From: Areca catechu | Lineage: Eukaryota; Streptophyta; Magnoliopsida; Arecales; Arecaceae | Assembly: GCA_021397845.1 (NCBI GenBank) | Contig: CM038050.1 | Span: 7,630,471 to 7,694,470 of the forward strand | Length of the DNA: 64,000 nucleotides | Direction: 5' to 3' | Shown here: one piece after another, positions 23,676 through 35,243 of the stretch | Layout: the number at the start of each line of letters is the position of its first letter | How positions within the stretch are numbered: position 1 is the stretch's first letter | Notes under the pieces: generated by a model | What the model was told of the DNA's origin: nothing | What the model saw: only the letters and a program-made list of their open reading frames with translations | Database searches by the model: none | Program-made: the position numbers and the translations under genes

Positions 23676-24103
23676 TTCGAGCGGTTTCGAAAGACGAGAG
23701 CATTACTTGGCAATTAATGCACCAATCCTCGATATGATTACGAATTTGATCCGGCGTGCCACGATCGACCGTCTTCTGCTCCAAATTTCCATCCCTGGAC
23801 AAGTGTCAGTGCCGCATTGACGGCGACAGGAGAAGCAGTTAATGCTGGTACGGTGCAATGATGGGCTGCCAGCTCGGAACCCCCGCCAATCGAGCCCCTG
23901 ATGCGACGTGGTCGATGTAGCAGGATCCGGGTGGTAAGCGCAACATCCGGAGCAACCCATCTGCCGTTGATTGGACGGTTACGCGAATCATGATTTGATA
24001 TGATTAGGCACGTCCCCTCGGCTTCCCCGTTGAATCGGGAAGACACGTCATTTGCCGTTGGATCGCGGTGCTCGAGGGGCATGGGGAAGCAGCCCATCAG
24101 CGC

Positions 24104-24113
24104 CTATAAAAGG
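24104..24113 (+). promoter_or_regulatory. TATA box of the element A antisense gene
   Basis: CTATAAAAGG on the plus strand, 136 bases before the aORF ATG and outside the 3' LTR. The antisense gene therefore seems to have its own promoter. Confidence 0.6.
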
Positions 24114-24248
24114 AGGGTGATGAGGCATGAAGGAAATCTTCTGCTGCCTTTGTGCTCGAGGAGAAAGATTCTCTCTCTCGATGCTCCCGCTCCATTAGGA
24201 AATCAGTCACCAGGTTAGTCCCACAACCATCCTCTTTCTCTCCTTATA

Positions 24249-26285
24249 ATGGCCTCTGGCAGTAGGAGCTTGGCCCGCGGGAATAGGGAACTAGGTCCCC
24301 ACGACATCCCTACGACCATGACCCGAGATAGGGTAGAGAGTCTTAGGGTCATTTATGGCATACCGTCCACGCTGCACCTGACCATCCCCGTAAAGAGGGA
24401 AGGATGAACATCCCGTTGAGTTTAGGGGCCCTTCCCATATATGAAGACCACCTCAAGGACGGCCTTCTGTTCCTGCTACACGATTTCTTCATCCAAATCT
24501 TCAACTCGTATAGGATAACTCCTTCACAGTTGACCCCGAACAGTATTCGGGTTATCTGTGGCTTCTTGGTCCTCTGTCGGGAAGCCAAAATCGAGTCGAG
24601 GCTGTCCTTGATTTCCAACTTTCTTCTTTTAAAGCAAGACTTCCGAAACCATGAGTGGTGAATATTTAGTCTTCGTCCTGGTCGGAAGATACTAGGAGGG
24701 CTCCCATCGGCCATCCACGGATGGAAGTCCCGGTACTTCTTCATAGATAGCTTAGAGCCTTGGAGGTTTGAGCCCACGTGGAGGGAACTAAGGCCGAAGG
24801 TCGTTGACGAGAGGAAGATATTGAGGGCCGACGAGGCCAACTTCCACAAATTGAGTGATGATGACCCGGTGTTTGTGCGCCACTTGCTCCACGAGGAGAG
24901 TCTGCACCGGGCTGGAATCAGTCAACATCAATACCTGGGTAGGATAGGTACCTACATTGTTTACCTTCTTCTGCCAGCTTTATCATTATTGTTGACTTTG
25001 CTTTTGCTCTTTGGCAGGCGACAAAATGAAGCCGGACCGAACTCTTATTTCGGCGTTGGCGACCCAGAGGAGGGGTGTCTGGATTACCGAGCCGGCGACC
25101 CAGAAATCGAAGAGGCCACGAATGGAGGAGCTGAAGTCTGAAAGGCCGACAAAGCAGCGAGCGAAGGAGCAAACCACCGCCGTAGTTTCCATCGAATCCG
25201 AGGATGATGACGTGCCATTGTCGGATCGCCTAGTGGCGAAGACAGTAGAGCGATCATCATCGATCGGGCAGTTGGATGCCCGGGCACGAAGGGACCAACC
25301 ACTATCGTCTTACGAGGAGACAACCCTGATTTCTCCACTCGTCGGGCTGACGGAGGAGTCTCCCCCGGCGGCCGAAGGGGAGATTGGAGGCAAAGAGAAG
25401 ACGGCCGACAAGAGGGAAGCCATCGATGTCAGTGATGAAGTGCGTCAAACAGAGCGCACCATACATGAGGCCGAGCAGGTCAGGAACCTGCTCCTAAGGG
25501 CTGTCGAGGGCGTTGATTGGAATAGATCCGGTCGACGGTCGGTGAATGAGGCCACGAGGAGTTCCTTTCACCATATGATGGGGGTAAGTCATCTGCATTC
25601 GAACTCTTAGTCTTGGCTTAAGAGACACTAACTTTGTTTTGTTATTTGCAGCTCTTTCAAGATATGCTGCTGATGGACGATAGCTTGGGTGCTCTACTGG
25701 ACCTGAAGGATCACTCAGCCCAGAGAGTCGAGGCAAGCCGAGGCGGCGAAGGATGTCACAAAAGTGGCACTGACGGCATCCAAGGTGGAGTTGTCCATCC
25801 TACATGCGATCGAGGAAGAGCACTCTGCCTTGCGAGCCGAGGCAGAGGCCCAGAAAACTCAAATCATAGAACTGTTGGCCCAGTGGGACGACCGGGATGC
25901 TAAGCTAAAGAGCAAGAGGAAGAAGATAAAGTTCCTGGCCCGCTGGGTAGCCGAGGAGAAGGCTCGCTTGTTCAAGTCGGAGAGGCACTTGAGGGGGCAC
26001 CAGGACGAAGCCGAGAGATATAAAGGGTTGCTGAAGAAGACCCAAGAAGTAATGAAATCGACGGCCGAAGTAGCGGTAAGGAAATATAAGGCCTCAGAGG
26101 AGTTCAAGGCAGAAATGAACGAGACCAGTTCCTATAGCTTCGACTTCGGATATGAAGAATGCCTGGAGAAGGTTGGCGCCGCCTTCCCAGAGCTTGACCT
26201 TTCTTCTCTACGGCTGCCGGAGCGGGCGGAAGAGGAAGGTGCCGAAGGAGAGGCTGGCCCATCCGATGGAGGGGCCGAACCCTAG
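24249..26285 (+). pseudogene. Element A antisense gene (aORF), PF04195-like plus coiled coil
   Basis: It lies opposite to pol. Exon 1 (24249-24938) starts MASGSRSLARGN and contains a 'putative gypsy type transposon' domain: LKDGLLFLLHDFFIQIFNSY, SQLTPNSIRVICGFLVLC and AIHGWKSRYFFID. Intron 1 (24939-25017) is phase 1 and gives YLG-DKMKPDRT. Exon 2 (25018-25583) is charged and low in complexity. Intron 2 (25584-25651) is phase 0 and gives HHMMG-LFQDM. Exon 3 encodes a long coiled coil (EEEHSALRAEAEAQKTQ, EEKARLFKSERHLRG) and an acidic tail. Breaks: a TGA near 24405, a frame change near 24660 and a 1-nt shift near 25735. Such aORFs are known in Tat elements; their function is unknown. Confidence 0.75.
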
Positions 26286-26511
26286 ATTGAAGCCATCGCG
26301 GAGGGGGCCGGACTAGATGTCCAGACTGGGGCAAACGTGGATGCATCGGACATTCTAGTGGGTGCTTCGACCTTACCAGCATAGACTAAACTCGAAGCCG
26401 AAGCACCAGCGGCTTTTGAAGGAGCCGAAGCAGGAGTGGTTGATGTACTCCCGATAGTTCAGACCTAGATAATTTGTAAAGGTCCGAACCCACTTTTTGT
26501 AAAAGAATTTC

Positions 26512-26517
26512 AATAAA
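26512..26517 (+). terminator. Poly(A) signal of the element A antisense gene
   Basis: AATAAA about 225 bases after the aORF stop, in the string TTTCAATAAAACAT, just before the tandem arrays. Confidence 0.5.
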
Positions 26518-26579
26518 ACATATTCCTTTGCCATATCTTCTTTTGTGTTTGTTTGTGCGGGTCCGTCGGCTCGTTTGAC

Positions 26580-27160
26580 ATGCACTCGGACCTTCTGAAA
26601 TGGCCGTCGGTCAGTAGCTCAAACCAAGACCAAGTCACTTAGGAATTCTTCTAAGTGTTGGCCCGTCGGCTCATCCGAACCCGAGGGACTTAGGTGTAGA
26701 GGTCGAGTAGTAGCTCAGTCCGGACCAGAGCACTTAGGAATTTCTTCCAAGTGTCGGTCTGTCGGCTCGTCCGACCCCGAGGATAGCTGAGGTAGGCTCC
26801 GAATAGTAGCTCAGGCCGAACCAAGATACCCAGGAGTTTATCCCCAAGTGCTGGTTCGTTGGCTCGTCCGAACCCGAAGATAGTTGAGGTAGGCTCCGGA
26901 CAAGTAGCTCAGGCCGACCAAGATACCCGGGAGTTTCTCTCCAAGTGCTGGTTCGTCGGCTCGTCCGAACCCGAAGATAGCTGAGATAGGCTTCGGACAG
27001 TAGCTCAGGTCGAACCAAGATACCCGGGAGTTTCTCCCCAAGTGCCGGTTTGTCAGCTCATCCGAACTCGAAGATAGAGGTAGGCTCTGGATAGTAGCTC
27101 AGGCCGAACCAAGATACCCGGGAGTTTCTCCCCAAGTGCTGGCTCGTTTGAACCCGAAGA
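26580..27160. repeat. 93-99-bp tandem array of element A
   Basis: About 5-6 copies of a unit of 93-99 bp containing AGTAGCTCAGGCCGAACC and GGCTCGTCCGAACCCGA. AGTAGC starts at 26804, 26903, 26999 and 27092. It adjoins the 46-bp array but is a different sequence. Confidence 0.88.
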
Positions 27161-27164
27161 TTTT

Positions 27165-27790
27165 GTCGATCGGAGTCAGACTTTTGGAGGTGAACAGCCC
27201 TAGAGCCTTTGCTGACCAGAGTCAGACTTTCGGAGGTGGGCTGTCCTAGAGCCTCTGCCGACCGGAGTCGGACTTTCAGAAGTGGGCTGCCCTAGAGCCT
27301 TTGCCGACCGGAGTCGGACTTTCGGAGGTGGGCTGCCCTAGAGCCTCTGCCAATCGGAGTTGGACTTTCAGAAGTGGGCTGCCCTAGAGCCTCTACCGAC
27401 CGGAGTCAGATTTTCGGATGTGGGCTACCCTAAAGCCTCTGCCGACCAGAGTCGAACTTTTAGAAGTGGGCTGCCCTAGAGCCTTTGCCGATCGGAATCG
27501 GACTTTCAGAGATGGGCTGTCCTAGAGCCTCTACCGACCGGAGTCAGACTTTCGGAAGTGGGCTGCCCTAGAGCCTCTACCGACCGGGGTCAGACTTTTC
27601 GAGGTGGGCTACTCTAAAGCCTCTGCCGATCGGAGTCAGACTTTCAGAGGTGGGCTGCCCTAGAGCCTCTGCCAATCGGAGTCGGACTTTCAGAGGTGGG
27701 CTACCCTAGAGCCTCTACCGACCGGAGTCGGACTTTCGAAAGTGTGCTGCCCTGGAGCCTTTGCCGACTGGAGTCGGACTTTTGGAAATG
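27165..27790. repeat. 46-bp tandem array of element A
   Basis: About 13-14 copies of a 46-bp unit whose core is GACCGGAGTCGGACTTTC, with units at 27165, 27211, 27257, 27303, 27349 and so on. It lies right after the integrase stop, between the convergent pol and aORF genes. Copies differ by scattered substitutions. Confidence 0.92.
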
Positions 27791-27903
27791 GTTTATGGAA
27801 GAAGAAGTAGCTTTCATTGATAATACTTGCAAAGATTGTTTACATTCCATGGACGCACCACTTTCCGTCTGTCTATGTTCGAATGTTGACTCAATAAGAG
27901 CCT

Positions 27904-28835
27904 TCAATAAGAGCCTTCCCAATTGGGGGAGAGTTTTTCCTGCTCGATCAGTCTAGAAATTTCCGTCCTCCACAAAACCAGGTCACCGACTCGAAAAGTT
28001 CGAGTCTTGACCCGTGAGTTGTAGTATCTGGCCATCTTCTGATGGTAGGTCGCCATCTTCAAGCTTTTCCGGAGCCTAGTTTCTTCAAGTAAATCTAGGT
28101 CAACCCTCCTTTGTTCTGAGTTGATCGGCTCGGTGAAGTGATCAACTCGTAGGGATTGCAAAGACACTTCTACAGAGATGACCGCTTCGCTTTCGTAGGT
28201 CAGGTTGAATGGAGTCTCCCCGATCGCCACTCGGGTGGTTATCTGATAAGCCCATAGTACTGAATATAGTTCTTCTGTCCACTGTCCTTTGGCTTCATTC
28301 AATCGGATCTTCAGTCCATGCAGAATCATTTGATTGGTGACTTCGGCCTCTCCATTGGACTGAGGATGGCCTACTGACGTGAGCCGATGGGAGATGTGAT
28401 ATTGCTGGCAGAAGTCCCATAATTTAAGGTTGTCGAACTACATTTTGTTGTCAATAACGATTATCTGTGAAATGCCGAATTGGAAGATAATGCAGTTCCG
28501 GACAAAGTTCTCTACCTTGGCTTCTATAATTTGTGCCAGCGGTTCGACCTCCACCCATTTGGTGAAGTAATCAATAGCTACAATGAGGAATTTTCGCTGG
28601 CCGGATACTGGAGGGAAGGGTCCCAGGATGTCCATCCCCCATTGCACGAATGGCCAAGGTGCAGGGAGCGGAGTCAGTTGGCTGGCAGGTCTTCTTTGAA
28701 TACTGGAGTACCTTTGACATGCTTCACACCTTCGAACGAAGTCCGACGCGTCTTTCTGAATTGTAGGCCAATAATATTCCTTTGGATGATTTTGTAAGCC
28801 AGGGATCTACTCCCAAGGTGGTCGCTGCAGATGCC
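27904..28835 (-). pseudogene. Element A integrase
   Basis: The zinc-binding end is partly visible (YYWPTIQKDASDFVRRCEAC). The core has WGMDILGPFPPVSG, the second Asp in IVIDNKM and the Glu in NGEAEVTN. The C-terminal part has KGQWTEELYSVLWAYQITTR, ETPFNLTYESEAV and VGDLVLWRTE. It would join element DNA into the genome. A stop follows IDNKM, and the end (PNWEGSY) is cut by the tandem repeat array. Confidence 0.82.
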
Positions 28836-30129
28836 TTAATGTACTTCTCTAAGTGCGTAGTCCGCATCAGTCAGCCCTAAGCACTTTAGCAGCGGTTGTG
28901 AGAATGATCGCTTGTAGAGGATGCCGTCGAGGACGATGTACTTAGAGGCTGCCCAATGCACACGCTTAGCTTCAGTTGGATCTTCAGGGAGAGTGCCTTC
29001 GACAAGAAAAGTGAGGATTGGATCCATCCAAGAAGCTTCTCGTTCAACTTGGTGGACCTCAGTCAGCTCTTCATTAATGCTTGGGTGCTGTAGGTGCTCC
29101 ATAAAGGTTCGGTCGGAGGTGTTGGTGACGACCGTAGCCAATTGTGATAGAGCATCCGCTCGGGAGTTTTGCAATCGAGGTATATGAAGAATTTCAAAGA
29201 ATTTAAGCCGAGAGACGAGGTTTTGTACCTTGTTTAAGTACTTGGCCAGGATCAGATCTCTTGCTTCAAATTCGTCCTTCACTTGATTGACTACCAGTTG
29301 GGAGTCGGAGAAGGCCCTGATTCGGTAGATGCCTAGTTTATTGGCAATTTGCAATCCTGTGAGAAGGGCTTCATACTCTACCTGATTATTTGATACCTGA
29401 AATGAAAAGTGCAGAGCATATTCTAAACTTTCTCCATCGGGGTTGGCTATGATCAGGCCGGCCTCGCAGCCAGCTAGGTTGGACGCTCCGTCCACATGAA
29501 GGGTCCAAGCGGGCTGAGCTTCGTAGATGGCGTCGGCTTCAGGTGCTTTGGCCATTTGAGAAGGTGCTCCTTGCTTCCAGGTACATTCTGCGATGAAGTC
29601 AACAATTATCTAGGACTTCAAAGCCGATCGGGATTGGAAAGAAATGTTGAACTTGCCAAGTTTGACGGCCCACTTTGCAAGCTAACCGGAGGTGTCCGAG
29701 CTTTGAAAGATTGCCTTGAGAGGTTGATCGGTTAACATGACGATCAGATGTGCCTGGAAGTAAGGTCGGAGTCTCTTGGCTACTATGACCAGAGAATAAA
29801 CTAGCTTCTGCATTTTAAGGTACCTTGTTTTGGCATCATGGAGAACTTTACTAATATAATAGATGAGTTTCTACTGACCGTCTTCTCTCACTTGCACGAG
29901 TACGGAGCTAATCGCCTCGTCCAACGCCGACAGGTAGAAATACAAAGGCTCCCCCTCCATGGGCTTGGCCACCAATGGATGGCTCTTCAAATAATCTTTC
30001 AGGGCTTCAAAGGCCGACTGACACTCGCCGATCCAATTGAAACGATCCAAACGGTGCAATGTCTTGAAAAATGGTAGGGACTTCTCCGCCGACCTGTAGA
30101 TGAAACGGCTGAGAGAAGCTATCCGGCCA
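28836..30129 (-). pseudogene. Element A RNase H domains
   Basis: The RT-linked RNase H part is seen in FNWIGECQSAFEALKDYL and, after a TAG, YYISKVLHDAKTRYLKMQK. A second RNase H follows (29555-28836): WTLHVDGASNLAGCEAG, VEYEALLTGLQIA, FSDSQLVVNQVKDEFEARD and NSRADALSQLAT, which supply the Asp-Glu-Asp-Asp pattern of RNase HI. The extra RNase H is typical of the Tat lineage. Stop codons at about 29855, 29685 and 29610 disrupt the frame. Confidence 0.82.
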
Positions 30130-31085
30130 GTTAGCTACTGCACTTGTTTCTTATTGATCGGGTGTCCCATCTCAATAACAGCTCTGATCTTGTCGGGGTT
30201 AACTTTGATTCCTCTCTGTGTGACCAGGAAGCTGAGGAACTTTGTGGAAGTCACCCCGAAAGTATACTTGGCAGGATTCAGCTTCATCCGATGGCACCTC
30301 AATGCATCAAAGGATTCCTGCAAGTCCTTGATGTGGTCGGCTCCGTGGAGGCTTTTAACTATTATATCATCTACATAGGCCTCCATGTTTCTCCCGAGCT
30401 GCCCTTCGAAGACCTGGTTAATCAATCTTTGGAAAGTGGCACCGACGTTCTTTAGGTCGAAGGGCATTATCTTGTAACAGTACAAGCCCTTATCGGTGAC
30501 GAAGGCAGTCTTCTCCTCGTCCTCCAGGTGCATCCTGATTTTGTTGTAACTGAAGAAAGCATCCATGAAGCTGAGAAGCTAATGGCCAGTCATGGCATCC
30601 ACCAGCTGATCAATTTTTGACAGGAAAAAGCTATCCTTCGGACAAGCCTTGTTGAGGTCGATGTAGTCCACACAGATCCTCCACTTTCCAATAGCCTTTT
30701 TCATCATGACAACATTTGCTAGCCACTCAAGGTTGTGGGCTTCCCTGATGAAGCTGGCATCTGAGAGCTTCTTTACCTTTTCATCAATAGCCCTCTGTCT
30801 TTCGACAGCGAAGCTCCTCTTTTTCTGTCGTACAGGCCTGTAGGTCGGATCCACCTTAAACTGGTGAGTGATGACATCCGACAGAATGCCCGGCATGTCC
30901 GATGCCGACCCAGCAAAGACATCGACATTTTTCCTCAGGAAGTCGATTAGCTCCATCTTAACATCTTCGCTGAGGGTACTTTCAATTTGGAGAACTTTGG
31001 TTGGGTTGTCCTTCGAAGAGGGACAAATAGGATTCTTTCATCTGGCTGACCATGGTCATCGGCTTCGGCCCTTGGATCAAGTTGC
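30130..31085 (-). pseudogene. Element A reverse transcriptase (pol)
   Basis: RT motifs in order: YRPVRQKKRSFA, RICVDYIDLNKACPKDSF, then after a TAG stop FMDAFFSYNKIRMH, IMPFDLKNVGATFQRL and the catalytic YVDD box (30377-30366). After these comes KLNPAKYTFGV. It copies element RNA into DNA. Two in-frame TAG stops (near 30580 and 30135) break the frame. Some conserved residues have changed (PFDLKN for PFGLKN). Confidence 0.88.
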
Positions 31086-32085
31086 TCTAGAGTAGGACGG
31101 CCATCCGCTTATCGGTCTAGGAAGAATGTGAGCCTGGATGAGCGGAGCCCTCTCTTGAAGGCCGACATAGCTACGTCTTCGTTCAAATCCAGGATCTCCA
31201 TTGCCGCTGAGTTGAAATGGGCCATGTAATCCCGGAGCATCTCTCCCTTCTTTTGCAGTATGAGGAAAAGGCAGTCGGTATTTCTCGAAGTCCGACTGCA
31301 GGTCCTTAAATGGGAGAGAAAATGTTTTTAAGTTAGGAGAAAGAGTGGATCGTACCTGGCCGTATAGCAGAGACATACATCCGGACAGCCTTCTTGAGGG
31401 TGGCAGGGAAGGCGATGCAGTGAAGGACGTCGGACGCACCCTATACCATCATGTGGGCCTTGTAGGTGCCCAGATGGTCCAGCGGGTCGATGGTGCCATC
31501 ATAGGGGTCTACCTGGGGGATTTTGAAGTGACGGGGGATCGTTTCCCCCAAAATCTCATCGGAGAATGGTGGGCGGGAGTTGTATACCTACCCCCCTTCG
31601 GCTTTCTGCCGATCCACGATTTCAACAATGCGCTCCTCCATGTGCAGAATCTTGCTGGTGTAGTTCCTCAGGAGTTCGGCAGGGTGCCGAGCTCCAGCAG
31701 GGACGAAGTCGGTGAAGGAGGGTGAGGCGGACCTCACCCTCTTGCCATCGCCGCGAGCTCCCAAGGACCTTCGGGGCTCCGGAACAACGTGAGAGAAAGG
31801 CTGAGGGACTTCTGGCCGTCGGCATCCCTCAGTAGCGGGTTGATAGTTGGTGCCGGATGTAGCGGGCGGCTGCTGCCGGTTGTTAGCCGCCTCCTAAAGA
31901 TGATGAACCGCAGTGGTGAGTGTATCTATGCAGTTCAGCAATATCTAGAACTATTGAAGCCCCATAACGATGGTGGGTTCGGTGACCATGGGCATGGTGG
32001 CATCATTCTCCCTGGGGGGTCCTTTGGACCTAGACAGGGAGTGACCTCTCATAGTGGAGGTGTTCTGGGCTCTTCCATTAGCCAT
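31085..32085 (-). pseudogene. Element A gag (broken, C-terminus deleted)
   Basis: The likely start ATG is at 32085 (MANGRAQNTST). The capsid region of the retrotransposon gag family is clear, with FKIPQVDPYDGTIDPLDHL near 31515-31455. Further on come MLRDYMAHFNSAAMEILDL and FKRGLRSSRLTFF. Stops and frameshifts interrupt it. The zinc knuckle is missing: shortly after RLTFFLDR the sequence runs straight into the region that normally precedes RT, so about 1 kb has been deleted near 31090. Confidence 0.75.
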
Positions 32086-32130
32086 TGCATGACTAAGTGA
32101 GTGGATTCCTCCTTTTAGAGAAGGATAGGG

Positions 32131-32150
32131 CCCTCTTTCTAGCGCTAATC
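32131..32150 (-). promoter_or_regulatory. Primer binding site of element A
   Basis: Immediately inside the 5' LTR the minus strand reads GATTAGCGCTAGAAAGAGGG. Position fits a tRNA primer site, and the GCGCTAGAA core looks like the degenerate sites of Tat elements. The tRNA was not identified. Confidence 0.5.
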
Positions 32151-33037
32151 TGTTGCTGCAACTTCTCCTAGGCCGAGCTCAGATGGCAGTGCTGGAGTGC
32201 TCTTCTCCCAGTCGACTTGCAACAAAACTCTCAAAGACCGGTGGTGTTCCGGTGGGGGACGCTCCGATGCTTAAGTTAGCAAGAGCTTGAGGGCAACAGA
32301 ATGAAGGAATCAGAAAGGCAGCGTATGGAGAGGGAATAGTGTACTTAGCTCAAAGCGGGGTCTCCCGGTTACCTTTTATAGGCGTGGAACGGTCCAAAAT
32401 TCGTTAGGGGAGAGGCCGAGAAAGATCGATCTACCTCTAGGAGAATTTGGAGAGTGGCCACGTGGCACCGAGATAGGGCAGCATTGTGGGAATGGTGGAG
32501 CAGTGGTGCCGATGTGGCAGGATTCTGTTATAACAAATTCTGGTACCAGCTAGAAGAGGCTTCTAGAGTCTCTTGGATCTTCAAAGTGAATTGGTCGGAC
32601 ATTGACTGGGGACGGTCAATCGGACCTTCGAAGGAGAGCGCTCGTCGGAGCTTTAGCAAGGGCAGGCGGGCCAGACCTCAGCGGAAGTGGGCCATTCGGA
32701 TCTCTGCTTAAGTGGGTCGAACTTTCGATGGAGACCAGTGGACCGGATATCAGCATAAGTTGGTCATCCGGACCTCTACTTCGGTGGGTCGGACTTCCGA
32801 AGGAGACCAGTGGGCCGGACCTCGGTAGAAGTGGGTCATCCGGACCTCTACTTCAGTGGGTCGGACTTTCGATGGATACCAATAGACCGGACCTCAGCAG
32901 AAATGGATCATTCGGACCTCTACTTAGATGGATTGGATTTCCGAAGGAGATCGTCCGTCGGAGCTTCAGAGGGACGGTTCGGCCGGACCACAGCAAAAGA
33001 CAAGTCCGGTTTGACGGTAAGCCGGTTGGGTGTAACA
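32151..33037 (-). repeat. Element A 5' LTR
   Basis: 887 bp, from TGTTGCTGCAAC to GGGTGTAACA on the plus strand. The TATA box (minus-strand CTATAAAAGG) is at 32372-32381. It has one more copy of the internal 70-bp unit than the 3' LTR, which explains the 69-bp length difference. Confidence 0.88.
32372..32381 (-). promoter_or_regulatory. TATA box of element A 5' LTR
   Basis: CTATAAAAGG on the minus strand, about 220 bases before the LTR's inner edge. The same box is conserved in the 3' LTR at 23059-23068. Confidence 0.65.
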
Positions 33038-34751
33038 ATATATATATGTATATGTATATATATATGTGTTAATTTATATTAACATCATAGTGATTGTGAT
33101 GAATGAGAAAGGAAAATAAAATTATTTGATTATGTCTATGCAACAATGCATTTAGTCTCATATTAGCTATATATTTAAAAAATTAATACTTACCGGTAGT
33201 CGAGAATTTAAATAACAGTTTTTCATTAATTTTTTAAAATGAAAATATGGATTATTATAAATGATATTAAAGCAAATCTAGTCCATGGACCAAGGAATAC
33301 TATAACTCATACTTATTCAAGTTGACAAGGGATTTATTATGCTATTTATGATTCAATATATTATATTTATAACTGGATTTGAATGGATTTATACTTTGAT
33401 GCAATGAAAACAATAAGATTCAAATAGAAAATATATGCGAGAATCCATATAGCCATATATTTAGTTAGTTTTTACATTGATTATGCATTCGTTAAATTTT
33501 GATTATTTATGCATGTTTAAAAAATTATATAATATATTTTTAATTTTTATTTAATTATTTTTTGGTGGATGAATTTCTAGATTGTCGGTAGATGGTAGAA
33601 CTTGAATGTAAGATGTCAATATCCAAGTCCAATGATTGTACCAACATGGCTTGTTGGCACCCTCAAATCGGTCGTGTGTCTCAGTTAAACGTTAAGATAG
33701 ATATGTTTTGACCATGGATAAAGAATATATACAAATTATATGTAAAACGATACGGCCCCGGTACAACTTCAATGCCAGGACGCGAGGCAGACAGGTGTGG
33801 ATGGAATGTCTCGGCTGAGGATCAAAGAGTCCAGTGCTTGTTGGCACGTCCAACCTTGCTTAGGACTAGGGTCGAAAATAGGTTGATCCAAAAATTTATT
33901 GTTAGGTATTGGATTGGATCAGCTCAATAAATTACGAGCCGATCTGAAATTGATTCAGACTGTGGATAAAATTTTAAATATATTCGACTAGTCTTAGGAC
34001 TGTAAAATATAGCCTATTTAATTTTTGGATCAAAGAAATGCCTGAATTCAGTCCAAAAATATTTAAAATATAATTTTTGGACCGGTCCAATAAATTTTGG
34101 ACCGGTCCATTTTTAGTCCTATTTAGAGCCAATGTCACGGTTTTTGATGTGGTGATAAGATATTCAAATGAACTAGACTCGGCATGATGATTAGATATGT
34201 TTATTATAAATTTTATAGCAGGCTAGGTTATCTCTTACGTTACCGATCACTTTGACAATGTTCTCTAGTTCGCTCTTCGCGATGCCACTTGTTTCATTTC
34301 AGGATGATTTAAATAAATACCGCGCCTTACCCAAAAATTAAAAAAAAAATAGACTCGACTGCCTGCCCAATAATAATTGTATTAGCTCCTCTCGCTGTTG
34401 TCAAAATTCTCTTTTAAACCGAGAAATAATTCTGCCTTCAGGCTTTCGACTGCATCACGGGCATCGATCTCGATCGGGTCGGGGCATCTCAGCATCTCAT
34501 CATGCTCACACCACCAGATAAAAATAAAACCCCGGTTGTTTTGTGGTATGCAGGGAGAAAGAACGTGTCACGGTCTTTTTAACGAGTCCCATGGTTTTTT
34601 CTTCAACAAAAAATTACTAGCTATAAGCTTATATTTTGACCTCCTCTGAACTTTCAAAAGATTTCCCATCTCTCTCCTTGACTGAATTGAAATCCTTGTA
34701 GTCGAACAAACCTTATCAACATATTTTTTAAAAGCTAGCGGCAGCTGTCTC
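33038..34751. other. AT-rich intergenic stretch between elements
   Basis: Begins with the short remainder of the AT microsatellite (33038-33068). The rest is AT-rich, with a repeated GGACCGGTCCA motif at 34080-34105. No gene seen. Confidence 0.5.
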
Positions 34752-35222
34752 TGTAAGAATTTTTTAATTTGAACTAATATTAATTAGAATTTTATTTAAT
34801 TAAAATTGGGTTAATTTTATGATCCATGTTGATAGACATAGGTTGAGCCCATTATTACATGATTATTGATTGGGCTAGGAACACCTCATGTGATTTGGTA
34901 TGGTTGAGACGATAAAATGTAGGCCTTAGCTCGACTTGACTTGTGATGGAAGGGTCACTTAGGGTACTTTTATTTTATTGGCTAGGTCCCCTCTTCGCTT
35001 CCTCTATTTATATATCACGTATTCGGTAATTTTATGATACGGTGATTTCCTCCATCGAGAGCTGCCTTTCTGAGGAAGAACGAAGAGAAGGACTTTACCT
35101 ACGGTGTTCGTGTGAGCATGGAGATCAAGGATTATGGCGAATCCAGGTAAGTGTTTATTTTCAGATCTAATATATGATTCTTATTTTGATTGATCCTAGA
35201 TATTTAGGGATTATTTTTCCCA
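34752..35222 (+). repeat. Copia 5' LTR
   Basis: About 471 bp from TGTAAGAATTT to CCCA, ending 4 bases before the primer binding site. The left end is chosen as the nearest TG that gives a normal length and is less certain than the right end. Confidence 0.55.
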
Positions 35223-35226
35223 TATT

Positions 35227-35243
35227 TGGTATCAAAGCCTCGG
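35227..35243 (+). promoter_or_regulatory. Copia primer binding site (iMet tRNA type)
   Basis: TGGTATCAAAGCCTCGG is one base off the canonical start TGGTATCAGAGC, which is complementary to initiator Met tRNA in plant Copia elements. Confidence 0.75.

Larger units (their letters stand above)
22836..33037 (-). mobile_element. Element A: Ty3/Gypsy (Tat lineage) LTR retrotransposon, decayed
   Basis: About 10.2 kb with two LTRs (3' LTR 22836-23653, 5' LTR 32151-33037). Direction is minus because gag, RT and integrase all read that way. LTRs run TG to CA and the flanks are ATATA on both sides, though this is weak evidence in a microsatellite. Order from the 5' LTR: PBS, gag, RT, RNase H, second RNase H, integrase, tandem arrays, then an antisense gene before the 3' LTR. 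A second RNase H and an antisense gene in this place are hallmarks of the plant Tat group. Many stops and frameshifts, plus loss of protease, make it non-autonomous. Confidence 0.88.

Noticed and set aside
26580..27790. Regular repeats that might suggest a CRISPR array
   Set aside because: Units are contiguous tandem repeats without unique spacers, inside a eukaryotic retrotransposon.
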